From contig CANMMM010000012.1 in assembly GCA_947498935.1 (NCBI GenBank), positions 1 to 64,000 of the forward strand: a DNA stretch of 64,000 bases, read 5' to 3'. The DNA comes from an uncultured Aquimarina sp. (GTDB lineage: Bacteria; Bacteroidota; Bacteroidia; Flavobacteriales; Flavobacteriaceae). Below are positions 30,501 through 39,573 of this stretch, piece by piece. The translations under genes were made by a program, and so were the position numbers. Each line of letters starts with the position of its first letter. Within the stretch, counting starts at the first letter, position 1. The notes beneath the pieces were generated by a model. That model saw nothing but the letters and a program-made list of their open reading frames with translations, did not search any database and was not told the DNA's origin.

Positions 30501-32236
30501 TGAAAACATACTACAGTAGCTTTTTGAGCCCCGTCCGCTGAATTGACTGTATACGAAATCTCTGCGTTTCCAGCCTCACCAGATACCAAAGTAGCCGTAT
30601 AACGACCTCCGCGATCTTCCTGAAAGTCTCGGATCGTACCGATACTGCTGTTTATGAGAACCTCTGCATTAGGCAAGGAGATATTATTACCATTAACGTC
30701 TTTGAGCTGTACTGTGATCGTAGATGCAGCGATATTATTAGCCTCTATACGCGTGGGGGAAGCAGTAATCGTAGACAGTTTTATATCCACCGCTGGTGTA
30801 AATCGTACTCTTGCCTCCTCCTCTGCTCTTTCTCCATTTACTAAACAATAAAGAATAGCTGGTTCTGTGGTGAATGGGGCGGTTAAAATAGCTTGGTATG
30901 TTCCATCACTTTGGCGGGTAGTAGAAGATATACTGCCTTCGGTGGTTTTAATCTCTACCGTTGCATCGCTATCAGTAATAGGATTGCCCGATGTATCTAT
31001 TAGTAATACAGTGACCGTTGCTGTAGAAGTACCATCTGCTGGTAGAGTTCTAGGCGAAGCAGCGATCTTTACAAGAATAGAACACTCCTCCCCTGCATCT
31101 GTAATCTTCCATTTAAATTTTTCTGTAAGAATTTTTCTAGCATCTTTACCTGCACAGTAATTACTGAATCCTCCATGAAAACTCACATTAGGCTGTAATG
31201 CCAATTGGCTCCACCCCATCAATAGGGCATCATAATTTTCAATGGATAATTTATTCAACAAGAACATATGTGCCATGTCTGTCACTTTACTTACATCCCA
31301 GCTACTTAGATCACCATTAAAAGAAGTAGCTTGAGAAAACATACTCCCCATATTAATAACTTTACTTACATTCCAATTACTTACATCACCATTAAAAGAA
31401 GTAGCTTGAGAAAACATAGCATACATGTTGGTAACCTGACTCACATCCCAACTACTTAAATTAGAAGTAAAAGCTGGTGCAGCAACGAACATATGATTCA
31501 TATCCGTAACCTTACTTACATCCCAACTACTTAAATGAAAAGTAGAAGCTCCAGTGCCAGCGAACATTCTACTCATATCTGTAACCTGACTCACATCCCA
31601 ACTACTCAAATCAGAAGTAAAAGCTCCTGCTACATCGAACATGCTCCTCATATCGGTCACTTTACTCACATTCCAACTACTCAAATCAGAATTAAAAGCT
31701 CCTGCACGAACAAACATTCTACTCATATCGGTAACGTTACTCACATCCCAACCACTCAAATCAGAAGTAAAAGCTTTTGCTCCTTCAAACATTCCACTCA
31801 TATTGGTAACGTTACTCACATCCCAACTACTCAAATCTCCTTTTAAACTTTCACAACTTACAAACATTCTTTTTAATGTAGTCGTTAAAGATAAATCTGG
31901 AACATCGTTGCTATTTATTATTAAATTTTTGCAATCAAAAAAAGCATTCTCCATTGAGATCCATTTTGTAGTACCCCACTGCTCTATGGTCTTTAGTTTA
32001 TGCTTACTAAGATTACCAGTATAAAAAAATATCCTAGGAAACTCACCACTTATTTTTACTGTATAAATACCTGGTACTTCATAGCTATGTAAAGCATCAT
32101 ATGTGTGATTGGTTGTTGTTCCATCACCCCAATCCACTGTGAAATTATACTCCACACCTCTTTCGGTAGTTATGGCGATGGATTCATTATTATTCGTCGT
32201 TTCCCAAGTAGTTATAAAATAATCTTTTTCTGCCAT
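24599..32236 (-). CDS. Giant leaderless adhesin-like protein with BspA/DUF285 repeats and invasin-like Ig domains, 2545 aa
   Basis: No signal peptide is visible. From the N-terminus there is a PKD-like region (YNFTVDWGDGTTTNHTYD, residues about 28-60). Eight BspA/DUF285-type repeats of 25 residues follow (about 125-330, each with WDVSxVTDM). Then come three invasin/Big_1-like Ig domains (about 381-682, with IxASPTxIxADNT) and a very long unassigned region beginning GIHLRWTFKDKLGEQHLPKG. Two homologous beta-sandwich units of about 145 residues lie at about 2005-2305, and Fn3-like segments occur near the end (INLYRTLDPVN-type, ISLRWKKAAHNGKYHIYKM). BspA repeats and Big_1 domains are known in surface adhesion. 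The gene sits 12 bp after the 2436-aa gene. How it leaves the cell without a Sec signal is open. Confidence 0.85.
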   Translation of the reverse strand: MAEKDYFITTWETTNNNESIAITTERGVEYNFTVDWGDGTTTNHTYDALHSYEVPGIYTVKISGEFPRIFFYTGNLSKHKLKTIEQWGTTKWISMENAFFDCKNLIINSNDVPDLSLTTTLKRMFVSCESLKGDLSSWDVSNVTNMSGMFEGAKAFTSDLSGWDVSNVTDMSRMFVRAGAFNSDLSSWNVSKVTDMRSMFDVAGAFTSDLSSWDVSQVTDMSRMFAGTGASTFHLSSWDVSKVTDMNHMFVAAPAFTSNLSSWDVSQVTNMYAMFSQATSFNGDVSNWNVSKVINMGSMFSQATSFNGDLSSWDVSKVTDMAHMFLLNKLSIENYDALLMGWSQLALQPNVSFHGGFSNYCAGKDARKILTEKFKWKITDAGEECSILVKIAASPRTLPADGTSTATVTVLLIDTSGNPITDSDATVEIKTTEGSISSTTRQSDGTYQAILTAPFTTEPAILYCLVNGERAEEEARVRFTPAVDIKLSTITASPTRIEANNIAASTITVQLKDVNGNNISLPNAEVLINSSIGTIRDFQEDRGGRYTATLVSGEAGNAEISYTVNSADGAQKATVVCFQVISLRHSIITASPTSILADNTEHSLITVELRDAFGNRIQTGGAAIQLFTSLGTLSNFKDNNDGTYTQELRSGIVGNATVSFFLGETQSSATASVQFVRVVNIDDSTYLQSPHIFLQAAGSTGSDGSTSGIHLRWTFKDKLGEQHLPKGNAASTTLNFNKPDDFVRIYRTPFQPRQTTIDLSNKPVLIDDQSAIWIYQQAQDKFLVRFADQETYQRLRQRINPLTGSPLEFIRAYGSGILEIESRNTLAYSVAIEITDSVPQSQLQTEVLAVEAQTLSATKHLIARKTYQSPEGTELLQMGDNIRSVRCKAISCTLAKIHFGLYKDVIDQANKDRSWTELGSYALTDSDAEAFGRLEPVADTVHGKWPRFNDRSFVNLDNYKDRWNGTSQDLDKNLQQVVQRYIDLSNDGVNPRALENLEYPQTVEDETFVDTYEVSYLDVLFIASMDYHIARMLGLGTLDYDASEASQTYVYAMEYHTQGNLGDGKGRQNVQHLYLSLPTAITDDRLPLPMDLKAPVPGIAKAEVGGINPRLTDEEGYTFDGKKRFLSFFTEELIDYNAQTFYQTTDQFNTSTTTTPVYIGIEQKREGDAAWQQPEISHTVDYFNWSDTPNNRIPETVPILIPEPLHAAYVHLLKEEGVHIYGSYGVNWFGRSQQSTRTHRIETAFRPQNRLLAPSNTQALHIVEERPLLLTSLYEQELYTNNPEADKTLVRLTFDYHSTHEVVNYKIQEEDKEKYPDLLHPDAIFEDAKEVFADHLELCFRNELPKNIVGQVKSIKAHPTDALLSIIETQAYTRHSTGERVVPEIPRGTVAANFTGGIWTSNNEQFVIQAVEQQASGIVITVYNNQSTLESDVEYAAPNTEGSDGFFMAIENMLSLGSWGAKNPHTFQVEVPNWNIHRELIIEEGPNGNIEEIIEKSRGIWDENCKITPVLEPETVNENNEVLTEVHKGVYKIAFSQPLAQHPQFATNANSVEWSGGIVRIHAVQQPAAARRVLKVIRIEHVGTTNNIEVYVQDDTFNIQEDNSYASDNPIHTEGNVSVNFYPGYRVYLYAAQDWGLTAAALRPKEDEEVAYAIFGLRSVATAHTTSDGNTYKSKIGVPGMMFTQKIIEPQRPELPKGALYATRPDSFGKATYTLTTAFKQNPYAILYYRTDEQAILNALYSAATQAAIKQQLKTFGKDAYQSSRWNNLLRFDYTYATNDPVNTNGQLGIYPPTREGYRFPNPDSAALFDSINNDITRFNREFGQRIAPKTPGNLIPSDVILPGGTDGEDTTLSDYMQKAIFDIFTPLTELPMIYAHIKTSGVPVPKKQVIKDRNGYLLSPTDPLYEIAPMAKKDSAKKEVLFTDFTLDGTSNNLYFYSAREMGNTMQLGDFSPVLGPIQLVNTKAPAAPEVKRIIPVLAASNHGMKPVAMTFSDVRNLEVATNQITKITDHGWNAGAASTQILKGNTYITYQVPEKALLMVGYSAYNANDHFESISYGLLCNEKEELIVYENGSAISTVGTYTASSRLKIARSGKKILFYKDDLLLHTITTPAVAPILVDIAMHTKNRTIDEIELYTDNQYFIAETLETSEIPLTITNFDNVAVSGNTITKPNGLAVWDSGGTSNEFLPYYGAISYKVTTATNILVGLANYNEDNAIASIQYAIYAKDDGLLYAYKNGEKVATGVAYDAESLLTIERRNDHIIYKKDHRVFFTFQLPNNIPFIIDFALKDVGSSIRELKMYQTQKRMLDTLIGASNPPSLRIELNAYQEDQNIAKVNLYRTLDPVNSLSIRTMELVQSVDLKISGALQDSVLTVTDDFLDMEYIPYSDPIYYRATVCREVEYTVEEDGQKNVVTAYAPSEPSRVMISSIVETTNPTAPVVSCDFEQTDPSSTIDNISLRWKKAAHNGKYHIYKMNTQGNWVKIHEVIANDAELTVPLSDTSLESDTLPAINEEGLPIYHHFKVDVENSVGMLNTESTICTIPNK
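31255..31855 (-). repeat. Eight 75-bp coding repeats (BspA/DUF285 type)
   Basis: Within the 2545-aa gene, a 75-bp unit encoding D-L-S-S-W-D-V-S-x-V-T-D-M-x-x-M-F is repeated eight times with high DNA identity in places. It could vary in copy number by recombination. The unit is coding and contiguous, so it is not a CRISPR array. Confidence 0.85.
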
Positions 32237-32248
32237 GATTTTGTGTAA

Positions 32249-35200
32249 CTAAGCATTTAGTAAAATGTTTGTAATCTCTACGGTGTCTTTGGTTTGGTAG
32301 CGATTGCCATCCCAACGTAGATAAGTGCATCGGAGGTTGATCTCTGTTGCTGTGATCTGTATATCAGCGCCTTGTTTTTTCATGATCAAACACTGTGATC
32401 GGTCTTTGTTATACAGTAATTGATAGGATGTATCTACTGTCCCATCATCGCTAATGATTGCCATCGTAGGCGTGGTTCCTGCTGCGGTTCCCATCAGTAC
32501 ATCGATCGGTATTTTTGGATCGTTGATCGGTTCTGGACTACGGAACCAAATACCAATGGTAGTGTCTCCATTTTTTAACACATTGATCTCTGTGGTCACT
32601 GCGGCATCCAAGGGCGGTAGTTGTAAAATGCCTTCGATCACACGATCAAAAAGATCTACTTGTTCGGTCTCTTTGGCAATACTACTACTATTAGGAATCC
32701 CTGCTACGGTTCTGTAGGCTGTGTTTACTGTCGCAGCATCTACTTGTACAGGTAGATAAAATAAGGCCTCTTTGGTATTCCCTGCATCGTCTGTAAGATA
32801 ATAACTGTGTATCTGCGCTTTGAAATCTATATAGCGTGATGTTTGGAATACAAAATCGTGTATTTGTACAGTAGCTCCCTCGTGCAGTCCATTAACAATG
32901 GCTGTATACATCTTCTGCGGTTTTAGATTGGTAATCGTAACCTTGTGCGTAAAGCTGCGAGGGATGATGGCATCTCCTAGGCTTGGGGTACAGGCCTGAT
33001 TATTGAACATATTGATGATAAACAGATGCGACTCTGGTACTCTCGGTGCTAAATCTTCTGTCCATTCACTGGTCGTACCTGGAATTGCTTCGATTTCTTC
33101 TTCGGACTGCGGAGGATTGGAAAAAGTAACTTTTTCGATCGGATCCTTGACCAAGATCTGTAATTGATAGTCTTGGGCTGCTAAACCGTGGTACGATTTC
33201 CAACTACCAAACATATGGTATAAATAGGATTTGGTAAAGAATAAAGCGATTTCATTATTTCCTCCTGCTGTCCCATAAAATAAGGGTTTGGCTTGTAATA
33301 AGTTTCCATTCGCATTCGGGTACGATCGATTATAATCGATGTACTTTCTTAATGACGTTAGTGGATACAGGTCTGGATTTTCGACACTGTCTTCTACCTT
33401 TCTGCCATTGACCACTCGATCGCCATAGGTCGCATCGGGATGGGTATGGAAAAATCCTATAGGGCCTCCTGTCTGAAAACCATAATAGTAGTCGTAATTC
33501 TTTGGGTTTTTATCTGCCACGGTATCTGATAGCGTAAAGTGTAATCTGTACTTGCTATTCGGACGCCAAATCGGGGTTACTGCTTTGGTGATAGCCGCTA
33601 CATCTGCTTCAAAATCTTCTTGGATGGCTGCTGCAGATGGAATATTGATATTAAAATCATAATCCTCTTCGGTGAGCCAACACACTTCATGTAGTAAGGT
33701 AAAACATTTCCCTTTTTTGATCGGCGGCGGTGGCGGTGGCGGCGGTGGTTGTGGACAACTCACGGCTCCTTTTTGTAAGTTGAGGGATGCATTTTGTAGC
33801 TGTACCCCTAGTAATGCAACAAGCTGATGCGCTTGCGCTCCTATACGTTCGCGTCTGGTCGTGATACGCTGGTAAACATGTGTGGCCGTTGTTTTATTGA
33901 ATTTACAATACTCCAACCCTTCTGGCAATTGCCCCATTACTGTTCCATCTTTTTTTGTGTAGAAATACACGCCTTTGGCTGGGTTAAATGTCAATGTACC
34001 AATATCTCCTAGACCAGTGGTATACGTAAGCTCTTCTTGTGTGGTTTCTTTTAGGTGAATGATCTGGAAACTTGTCGTAATTAAATTTGGATTATTCTCG
34101 ACTATCTTTACCGATTTCACTCTTTTTACACTGTCCCTTTGGATCGCTATGGCTTCATAGGTCTTGGCTTTGGCCGTATCAAAATCCTTGATAAATAGTA
34201 TCTCCTCACTCGTATCGCGATAGCCTACTACATTCCATCGTTTATCAGCTACATAGGCTATGTCATTGATTTTAAAGTCTGCGTCTTCAAACTCGAATAT
34301 GTTGTCGGTATCAAGGGTATTGAGATCTACTTGAAAAATAGTACTTTTAAATGCTTCCTCGTTGGTTCTTTTTCTCCATATCGCTATTCCGATGGTCGAT
34401 GCATCCATTCGAGTATAGGAGCGTATGATCTGTAGTTCTCCGTTACCTCCTAGAATTTTGCTTTTAATTATGTTTCCTTTTCCATCGATATGTGTGAGTA
34501 GGATGCTATGTGTCCTAACTTTGGAGGTAATGACAAAATGGTTGTCATCCTTCTTAATGATATTGATCTCATGTTGTTGTTCATTGGTATATAAATAATA
34601 CCCTAATGCTTTTTGCCAAACGATATCGCCATTGGCGTCTATTCTAGCGATCGATATGCTGTTTCTCGAATAACTATGCCCTACCAAAATAGAAGTGCCT
34701 TTGCCTCCATCTACACTGGCAATCCACTGAAATGTATTTTGTGGTAAATAATAGTATTTCGACCACTGTACTGTCCCTTGCATATCTAACTTGGTACACA
34801 TCCCTTCTCGACCTCCACCATTGCCTGCATGATCACCTCCGTATGCAAAGCCTGTAAGTATCCAGTCATTTGCATTGACTGTTATGTTATGGTACCCTTG
34901 TGAAAGCCTCGCTGGCTGATTGTGCTTATAGGTATAATTATGGATTGGCAATTCTTCTGCCAATGGTTGCTGTACTGATAGTGGTATCGATTTCCCATTT
35001 TTATTGACTGTAAGTCCATGCCCAAAGGTATTAACCCCTACGGCAAAGCTGTCCTCAATTTTCATGACTCCGATCCCTTTTCGCCCAGGGATACTGAGAC
35101 TACATCCGACACTCTTGGCTTCTTCTAGTTCAGAGAGCAAACGATCGTACTCATTGTCGTTATCTGGCACCCCTGCATGGATAATAGTTTCTCCGTTTTG

Positions 35201-38200
35201 TATATTTTCATCGTAGGTTTCCTCATACAAAGCTTCGATCTCCTCTCGTAGTCGATTGATCTCGTCTTTATTGGACATCTGTGGATCGATTTCGATTTTG
35301 CTAATGCCTATAGTAGGACTCTCTATCGTAATGGCATCGTGTAATTGAGCGGCTGTACGATACAGTTCTTTTTCTGGAATTACGGTGTAGATAATTTCTC
35401 CCGTTGTTTCGTCGTAGGTATCTGTATAGCATTTAATATGTACTCCCTGTGCGGTAGATGATAGCTTCATACGCACTACATTGATCGAATTTGGAAACTT
35501 CAATAAGAGGGTATTACTATTATGAATTTCTAACGATCGTGTATATCCATGAGGATTGTCTTCTTTGGATATCTTGGCAAACTCTCCTTTGACCTCTGCA
35601 TCGGTTCCGAGGTAAGGAAGTCCGTCGATTCTAAAAAATACTCCTTTTTGTGCGTAATAAAAATCCGGATCTGCGGTACCGACTGCAAAACGCGTGCGTA
35701 GCGAACGGTTTTTCCAATCAGCGCATTTCATTTTTCTACGTGTGGTTTCGCAAAAGATCGAAGACGCGGTGATTCCTAATTGCTCAGGTATAAACCATCC
35801 TTTTTCTCCTTGTTCTGTAAAGGAAAATGGATTATGGGTAAGCAGACGAAACTTGTCATATACCTTCCCTGTTTTTTGCCAATGTCCTATTTTTAGAGTA
35901 GTAGGATCTATCCCTGAATCCATATCTGTAGTAATGGCTTCGTAAGGGTGGTATGTTTTCCAGCGGCTGCCATCCCATATATCTACATTCAGCGACTCTA
36001 TTGCATAGGTATGCGTGACTTGTCGTACGGACTTCCCTCCTTTGATCGTTTTTATAGGAGGAATTTTATCTGTATATCCTCTTGGCGCGTTGTTAAGCCC
36101 TCCTAATTGTGCTCGTACTTCATTGGGTTTGACCGCCTTGGTAAACTTTACATCGATATAACTATCCATAGGAATGGTTATCGGTTTAAACGTACGGCTA
36201 TTCCCTTTGGTTGTTTTTGCTATTTTTTGTAATTCAAACGCCTCTCCTGTAAGCATGTGCACTGCTTTGATCAATTCTTCTGCACGCTCTGGCAATAGTG
36301 GAGGTATTGGTGAGGTATCAATACGTCTGGATTTCTCCCATTTGAGTTTTACTTCTACGCATTTTTTGATTCTGATAAATCCAATTTTGACTCTACCACA
36401 CACCTTGAATTTGGCATATATTTTATACGGTCTTACGGCTTCTGCTGCTAGGATGGCTTCAAAACTGATACTTGCACCAATTCCAAAGAATTTGACTTCT
36501 GCGCCTCCTCCTGCATCTATATAGCCTCCGATTTGAGGGCGTTCAAAACTGATTTTACCTCCTATTTCTAGGTACAACCATGCTTTGACACGTACGGGAC
36601 CAAACTTTTTATTGAAATTAAACTCTGCTCTAGCGCCAGCTTCTATTCCCTGCGCAGATAATTGCAGGTATGCCTGTGCAGTAACGAGGTCAAGTATTTT
36701 GGCCTCTACAGGACTTTCTTTCCTACCGATATTGATATACCACGCTGATGGGTGGTTAAAAAAGAAAGCCGCTTCTATATTGACCGAAAGTTTGGCAATC
36801 TTTCCATTGCGTTCAGGGATCCTAAAATCGGCTCCCATGCCTGCTTCGATGGAGTTATCTCCATATGTTAACATGACAAAGAAAGGAGGCTCTCTACGGC
36901 TATCCAATCCCTGTCGTTTTCCTAATACACTGGCACGCCCATCGATCATGAACATACTTGGGAGCGATAATACGAGCATAACCCTCGTAGACAAGATGGT
37001 TCCTCCTTCTGCCGTATCAATGGTAGCCCCTGCTCCGATAGAAAAAGGCTTTTTATGTCTTTTTGTCTGCTCTGGACTACTGAATTTTTGAATATTGATC
37101 CCTCTCCTAGGATACACATAATATTTATACCAAGTATCTTCTACCTTACCCGTAACAAGTCCTACCGCTTCTTTTTCCGCCACATAGCGGTATCCAACCA
37201 AGCCTCTGAATCCTGAGATCACAAGCCCTGTACTACCGATCGGAATCGGAGTAGGAATGCTGACCTCTGCATCGACAATAAATGCAGGGTGCTTTGGTAT
37301 CAATCGCATCTCTGCACTACCTGCCATACGGGCTTTGGGCATTTTTAGAGATACACCACCACCGTATTCTTTAGACACCCCTGGCTCTGGAATCGATAAA
37401 TACCCATTGATAATCGCAGTTGCCGTTTCGGGTTTGGCAGTCCCAGGGATGATGAGGTCTACGGATACCGTTTTGATATGGATGTACGAATCATGGGGCT
37501 TGCCATCGCCATCGTCTACGGTGTAGTAGTATTTTACTCCGTCTCCACGTACTTCGACACCCAGTGGATCTACATCAATCGCACCGTCGAAGCCCCAGTA
37601 ATTATATTTGCGTAATTGTCCGCCGTATTCGCGCTCGTGGGATCCAAAATTCACGCCCGAGATGGCGATCGTTACAGGGCCTAGGCAGAGGCTAAAGTTG
37701 GTCGGTATCGGAATGGCACCGCCTACGATTTCAAAACTGCCGTCTGCATAAATCCGCATGTTCGGTAATAGGATACGAGTCGGGCTATCACAAAACAATT
37801 TTTTCATGATAGGATTGGTAAACTCTAGCGCACACTGTGTACCTAAGAAAAAGTTTTGGTCTTCGCTCCCCACCGAAATGGATTGTATAAAAATCTTGAG
37901 TACCCCTGGGATATTGATCGGCTGAAAGCCGTCTTTCTCTGAAGCTGTGACTAAGAAATCGCCTTCATCGTCTAGGTGTCCTACAATCTCGATTTCTGCT
38001 CGATCGCCATTCCCATCTTTTAATCGAGGGACTTTGAGCCCTCCTACAATACTGGATTCTATGATTTTCCCTTGCTGAAACAAGATGTCAAAGCGGGTAA
38101 ACCAAATCGAAAAACCATCTTTTTTTCCAAAGTTTTTGATAATTCTCGGTGGCGCTCCTGCAGTCGTACAGCCTCTTACAAAGGCTGCATAAGAAGCCTG

Positions 38201-39559
38201 ATCCTTAAACTCTCGTGTTTCTTTTCCTATTTCGGTTAGTGACAGGGGAAAATTAAAGGTATAGCGCTGATGTGCATTCATATACACCAATAGCTCACTA
38301 TAGTCGTTGATCGACGTTTTGACTCCCTCTGCTGTAACACTGATCGGATATACAAACGAAAAACAATCGCTGTAATAATCGGTAATTGTACCTGTAGCTG
38401 CCTGAATGGCTTCTAAGGCGATGGTCCCTGAAATGCCTCCGTTACCTATTAACAGGTCGTACCCTGCTAATCGCGCTGTAGTACCTGGGTGATTGTCTTC
38501 ATTATCAAACCATTTTTGTGGCAATGTAACGGCTGCATATTGTGCGTATACGCCTTGGAAATCATTTCCTCTGCCATTGGCTGTAGCTTCTGGGATATTA
38601 CTGTCTTTACTTAAATCTAACTTAAGCCCATTAAATTCTACAATCAAGCCTGTTTTACCGATTTGGGATCTGGTTAGTGCTAAGCTGTTTTCTTTGACAA
38701 AAGAAAAACCACTTTGCGTACTATATTCCATTGCGCCTACAGCAAAAGACAATGCTGCTTTTTCGGGTTCGGGTAAAGGTTGTAAATTCGCATCAACTGG
38801 AATTAGCCATTTTCTGGGGAAGAGTAACCCTAGGCTAAGATTCGGAATAGATACACGAAATTTGATTTTTAAGATCTCAGTAATTTTGCTGGATGTTAGT
38901 TCTCCATACCAATTTTGAAAAAGTAATTTTACACGTTCAAAACCTTTTTCAAAACTATCACCTTCTATATATTGTTTGATTACATAGTCCACAAAATCTA
39001 TATCTGAGCGCTCAATTTGGTATAAAACAGAGGTAATTTGAGAAAATCCAGCAGTTTCTTCTGCTGTAATATTTGTTCCTTTTTCTTGATTTAATTGAGT
39101 TAGAAAAGCCGTAAGCGCCAATCCTTCTTCAAAAAACGTTGCTAAAATTTGATTGAATAAATCCTCTTTAGATATTCCTGCTATTTCTAACAGCATTCTA
39201 ACAATAGATGCAATCGAATTATCAAAACTATCAAAAGAAAAGGTATTAAAATACTTTAGCACTTCCCATTGGTAATCAAATGAAAGAGGCACCTCTGTAA
39301 TTGTTCCATCTGCTGATGGGTTGATCACTAACTTTAATTCATTAGCAAACGGAATATTAACCCCTAATGGTTTTAGCGAAATTAGCGATAACGTATAGTA
39401 TCCTGCTTCTCCATTATAGGCCTTACTTAATACAAGATCCTTAAAATATACTTTATCTAGAATACTTGTTAATGCTTCTTTGACCAATTCTAATTCCGAT
39501 GGAATTTTATGTAGTGGTAGCAGGTCGCTTAATACTGGGTATAATTGATGTTCAGACAT
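32249..39559 (-). CDS. Giant leaderless multidomain protein, 2436 aa
   Basis: I do not recognise a named full-length family. No signal peptide is seen. The N-terminal 300 residues are partly helical. Residues about 560-1080 are Gly-rich beta structure with barrel-like runs (FSIGAGATIDTAEGGTIL, GGYIDAGGGAEVKFFGIGASISFEAI), perhaps related to DUF6603-type proteins. A jelly-roll-like region and a short coiled coil (EINRLREEIEALYEE) follow. At about 1600-1850 is a propeller-like repeat region (NDWILTGFAYGGDH, IARIDANGDIVWQKALG). A run of nine Pro near residue 1938 separates a final part with YYYGFQTGGPIGFFHTHPDATYGD. The layered, linker-joined layout suits a large extracellular or injected protein. 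It is followed 12 bp later by the 2545-aa gene. Confidence 0.8.
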   Translation of the reverse strand: MSEHQLYPVLSDLLPLHKIPSELELVKEALTSILDKVYFKDLVLSKAYNGEAGYYTLSLISLKPLGVNIPFANELKLVINPSADGTITEVPLSFDYQWEVLKYFNTFSFDSFDNSIASIVRMLLEIAGISKEDLFNQILATFFEEGLALTAFLTQLNQEKGTNITAEETAGFSQITSVLYQIERSDIDFVDYVIKQYIEGDSFEKGFERVKLLFQNWYGELTSSKITEILKIKFRVSIPNLSLGLLFPRKWLIPVDANLQPLPEPEKAALSFAVGAMEYSTQSGFSFVKENSLALTRSQIGKTGLIVEFNGLKLDLSKDSNIPEATANGRGNDFQGVYAQYAAVTLPQKWFDNEDNHPGTTARLAGYDLLIGNGGISGTIALEAIQAATGTITDYYSDCFSFVYPISVTAEGVKTSINDYSELLVYMNAHQRYTFNFPLSLTEIGKETREFKDQASYAAFVRGCTTAGAPPRIIKNFGKKDGFSIWFTRFDILFQQGKIIESSIVGGLKVPRLKDGNGDRAEIEIVGHLDDEGDFLVTASEKDGFQPINIPGVLKIFIQSISVGSEDQNFFLGTQCALEFTNPIMKKLFCDSPTRILLPNMRIYADGSFEIVGGAIPIPTNFSLCLGPVTIAISGVNFGSHEREYGGQLRKYNYWGFDGAIDVDPLGVEVRGDGVKYYYTVDDGDGKPHDSYIHIKTVSVDLIIPGTAKPETATAIINGYLSIPEPGVSKEYGGGVSLKMPKARMAGSAEMRLIPKHPAFIVDAEVSIPTPIPIGSTGLVISGFRGLVGYRYVAEKEAVGLVTGKVEDTWYKYYVYPRRGINIQKFSSPEQTKRHKKPFSIGAGATIDTAEGGTILSTRVMLVLSLPSMFMIDGRASVLGKRQGLDSRREPPFFVMLTYGDNSIEAGMGADFRIPERNGKIAKLSVNIEAAFFFNHPSAWYINIGRKESPVEAKILDLVTAQAYLQLSAQGIEAGARAEFNFNKKFGPVRVKAWLYLEIGGKISFERPQIGGYIDAGGGAEVKFFGIGASISFEAILAAEAVRPYKIYAKFKVCGRVKIGFIRIKKCVEVKLKWEKSRRIDTSPIPPLLPERAEELIKAVHMLTGEAFELQKIAKTTKGNSRTFKPITIPMDSYIDVKFTKAVKPNEVRAQLGGLNNAPRGYTDKIPPIKTIKGGKSVRQVTHTYAIESLNVDIWDGSRWKTYHPYEAITTDMDSGIDPTTLKIGHWQKTGKVYDKFRLLTHNPFSFTEQGEKGWFIPEQLGITASSIFCETTRRKMKCADWKNRSLRTRFAVGTADPDFYYAQKGVFFRIDGLPYLGTDAEVKGEFAKISKEDNPHGYTRSLEIHNSNTLLLKFPNSINVVRMKLSSTAQGVHIKCYTDTYDETTGEIIYTVIPEKELYRTAAQLHDAITIESPTIGISKIEIDPQMSNKDEINRLREEIEALYEETYDENIQNGETIIHAGVPDNDNEYDRLLSELEEAKSVGCSLSIPGRKGIGVMKIEDSFAVGVNTFGHGLTVNKNGKSIPLSVQQPLAEELPIHNYTYKHNQPARLSQGYHNITVNANDWILTGFAYGGDHAGNGGGREGMCTKLDMQGTVQWSKYYYLPQNTFQWIASVDGGKGTSILVGHSYSRNSISIARIDANGDIVWQKALGYYLYTNEQQHEINIIKKDDNHFVITSKVRTHSILLTHIDGKGNIIKSKILGGNGELQIIRSYTRMDASTIGIAIWRKRTNEEAFKSTIFQVDLNTLDTDNIFEFEDADFKINDIAYVADKRWNVVGYRDTSEEILFIKDFDTAKAKTYEAIAIQRDSVKRVKSVKIVENNPNLITTSFQIIHLKETTQEELTYTTGLGDIGTLTFNPAKGVYFYTKKDGTVMGQLPEGLEYCKFNKTTATHVYQRITTRRERIGAQAHQLVALLGVQLQNASLNLQKGAVSCPQPPPPPPPPPIKKGKCFTLLHEVCWLTEEDYDFNINIPSAAAIQEDFEADVAAITKAVTPIWRPNSKYRLHFTLSDTVADKNPKNYDYYYGFQTGGPIGFFHTHPDATYGDRVVNGRKVEDSVENPDLYPLTSLRKYIDYNRSYPNANGNLLQAKPLFYGTAGGNNEIALFFTKSYLYHMFGSWKSYHGLAAQDYQLQILVKDPIEKVTFSNPPQSEEEIEAIPGTTSEWTEDLAPRVPESHLFIINMFNNQACTPSLGDAIIPRSFTHKVTITNLKPQKMYTAIVNGLHEGATVQIHDFVFQTSRYIDFKAQIHSYYLTDDAGNTKEALFYLPVQVDAATVNTAYRTVAGIPNSSSIAKETEQVDLFDRVIEGILQLPPLDAAVTTEINVLKNGDTTIGIWFRSPEPINDPKIPIDVLMGTAAGTTPTMAIISDDGTVDTSYQLLYNKDRSQCLIMKKQGADIQITATEINLRCTYLRWDGNRYQTKDTVEITNILLNA

Positions 39560-39573
39560 ATTTTTGCAGCTTA

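Noticed and set aside
31255..31860. Regular 75-bp repeats suggesting a CRISPR array
   Set aside because: The repeats are contiguous, coding, and translate to a known BspA/DUF285-like unit; there are no unique spacers.
31535..32024. Plus-strand open frames over the 75-bp repeats (Ile/Thr/Gln-rich proteins)
   Set aside because: They are antisense shadows of the DUF285 repeats in the 2545-aa gene.
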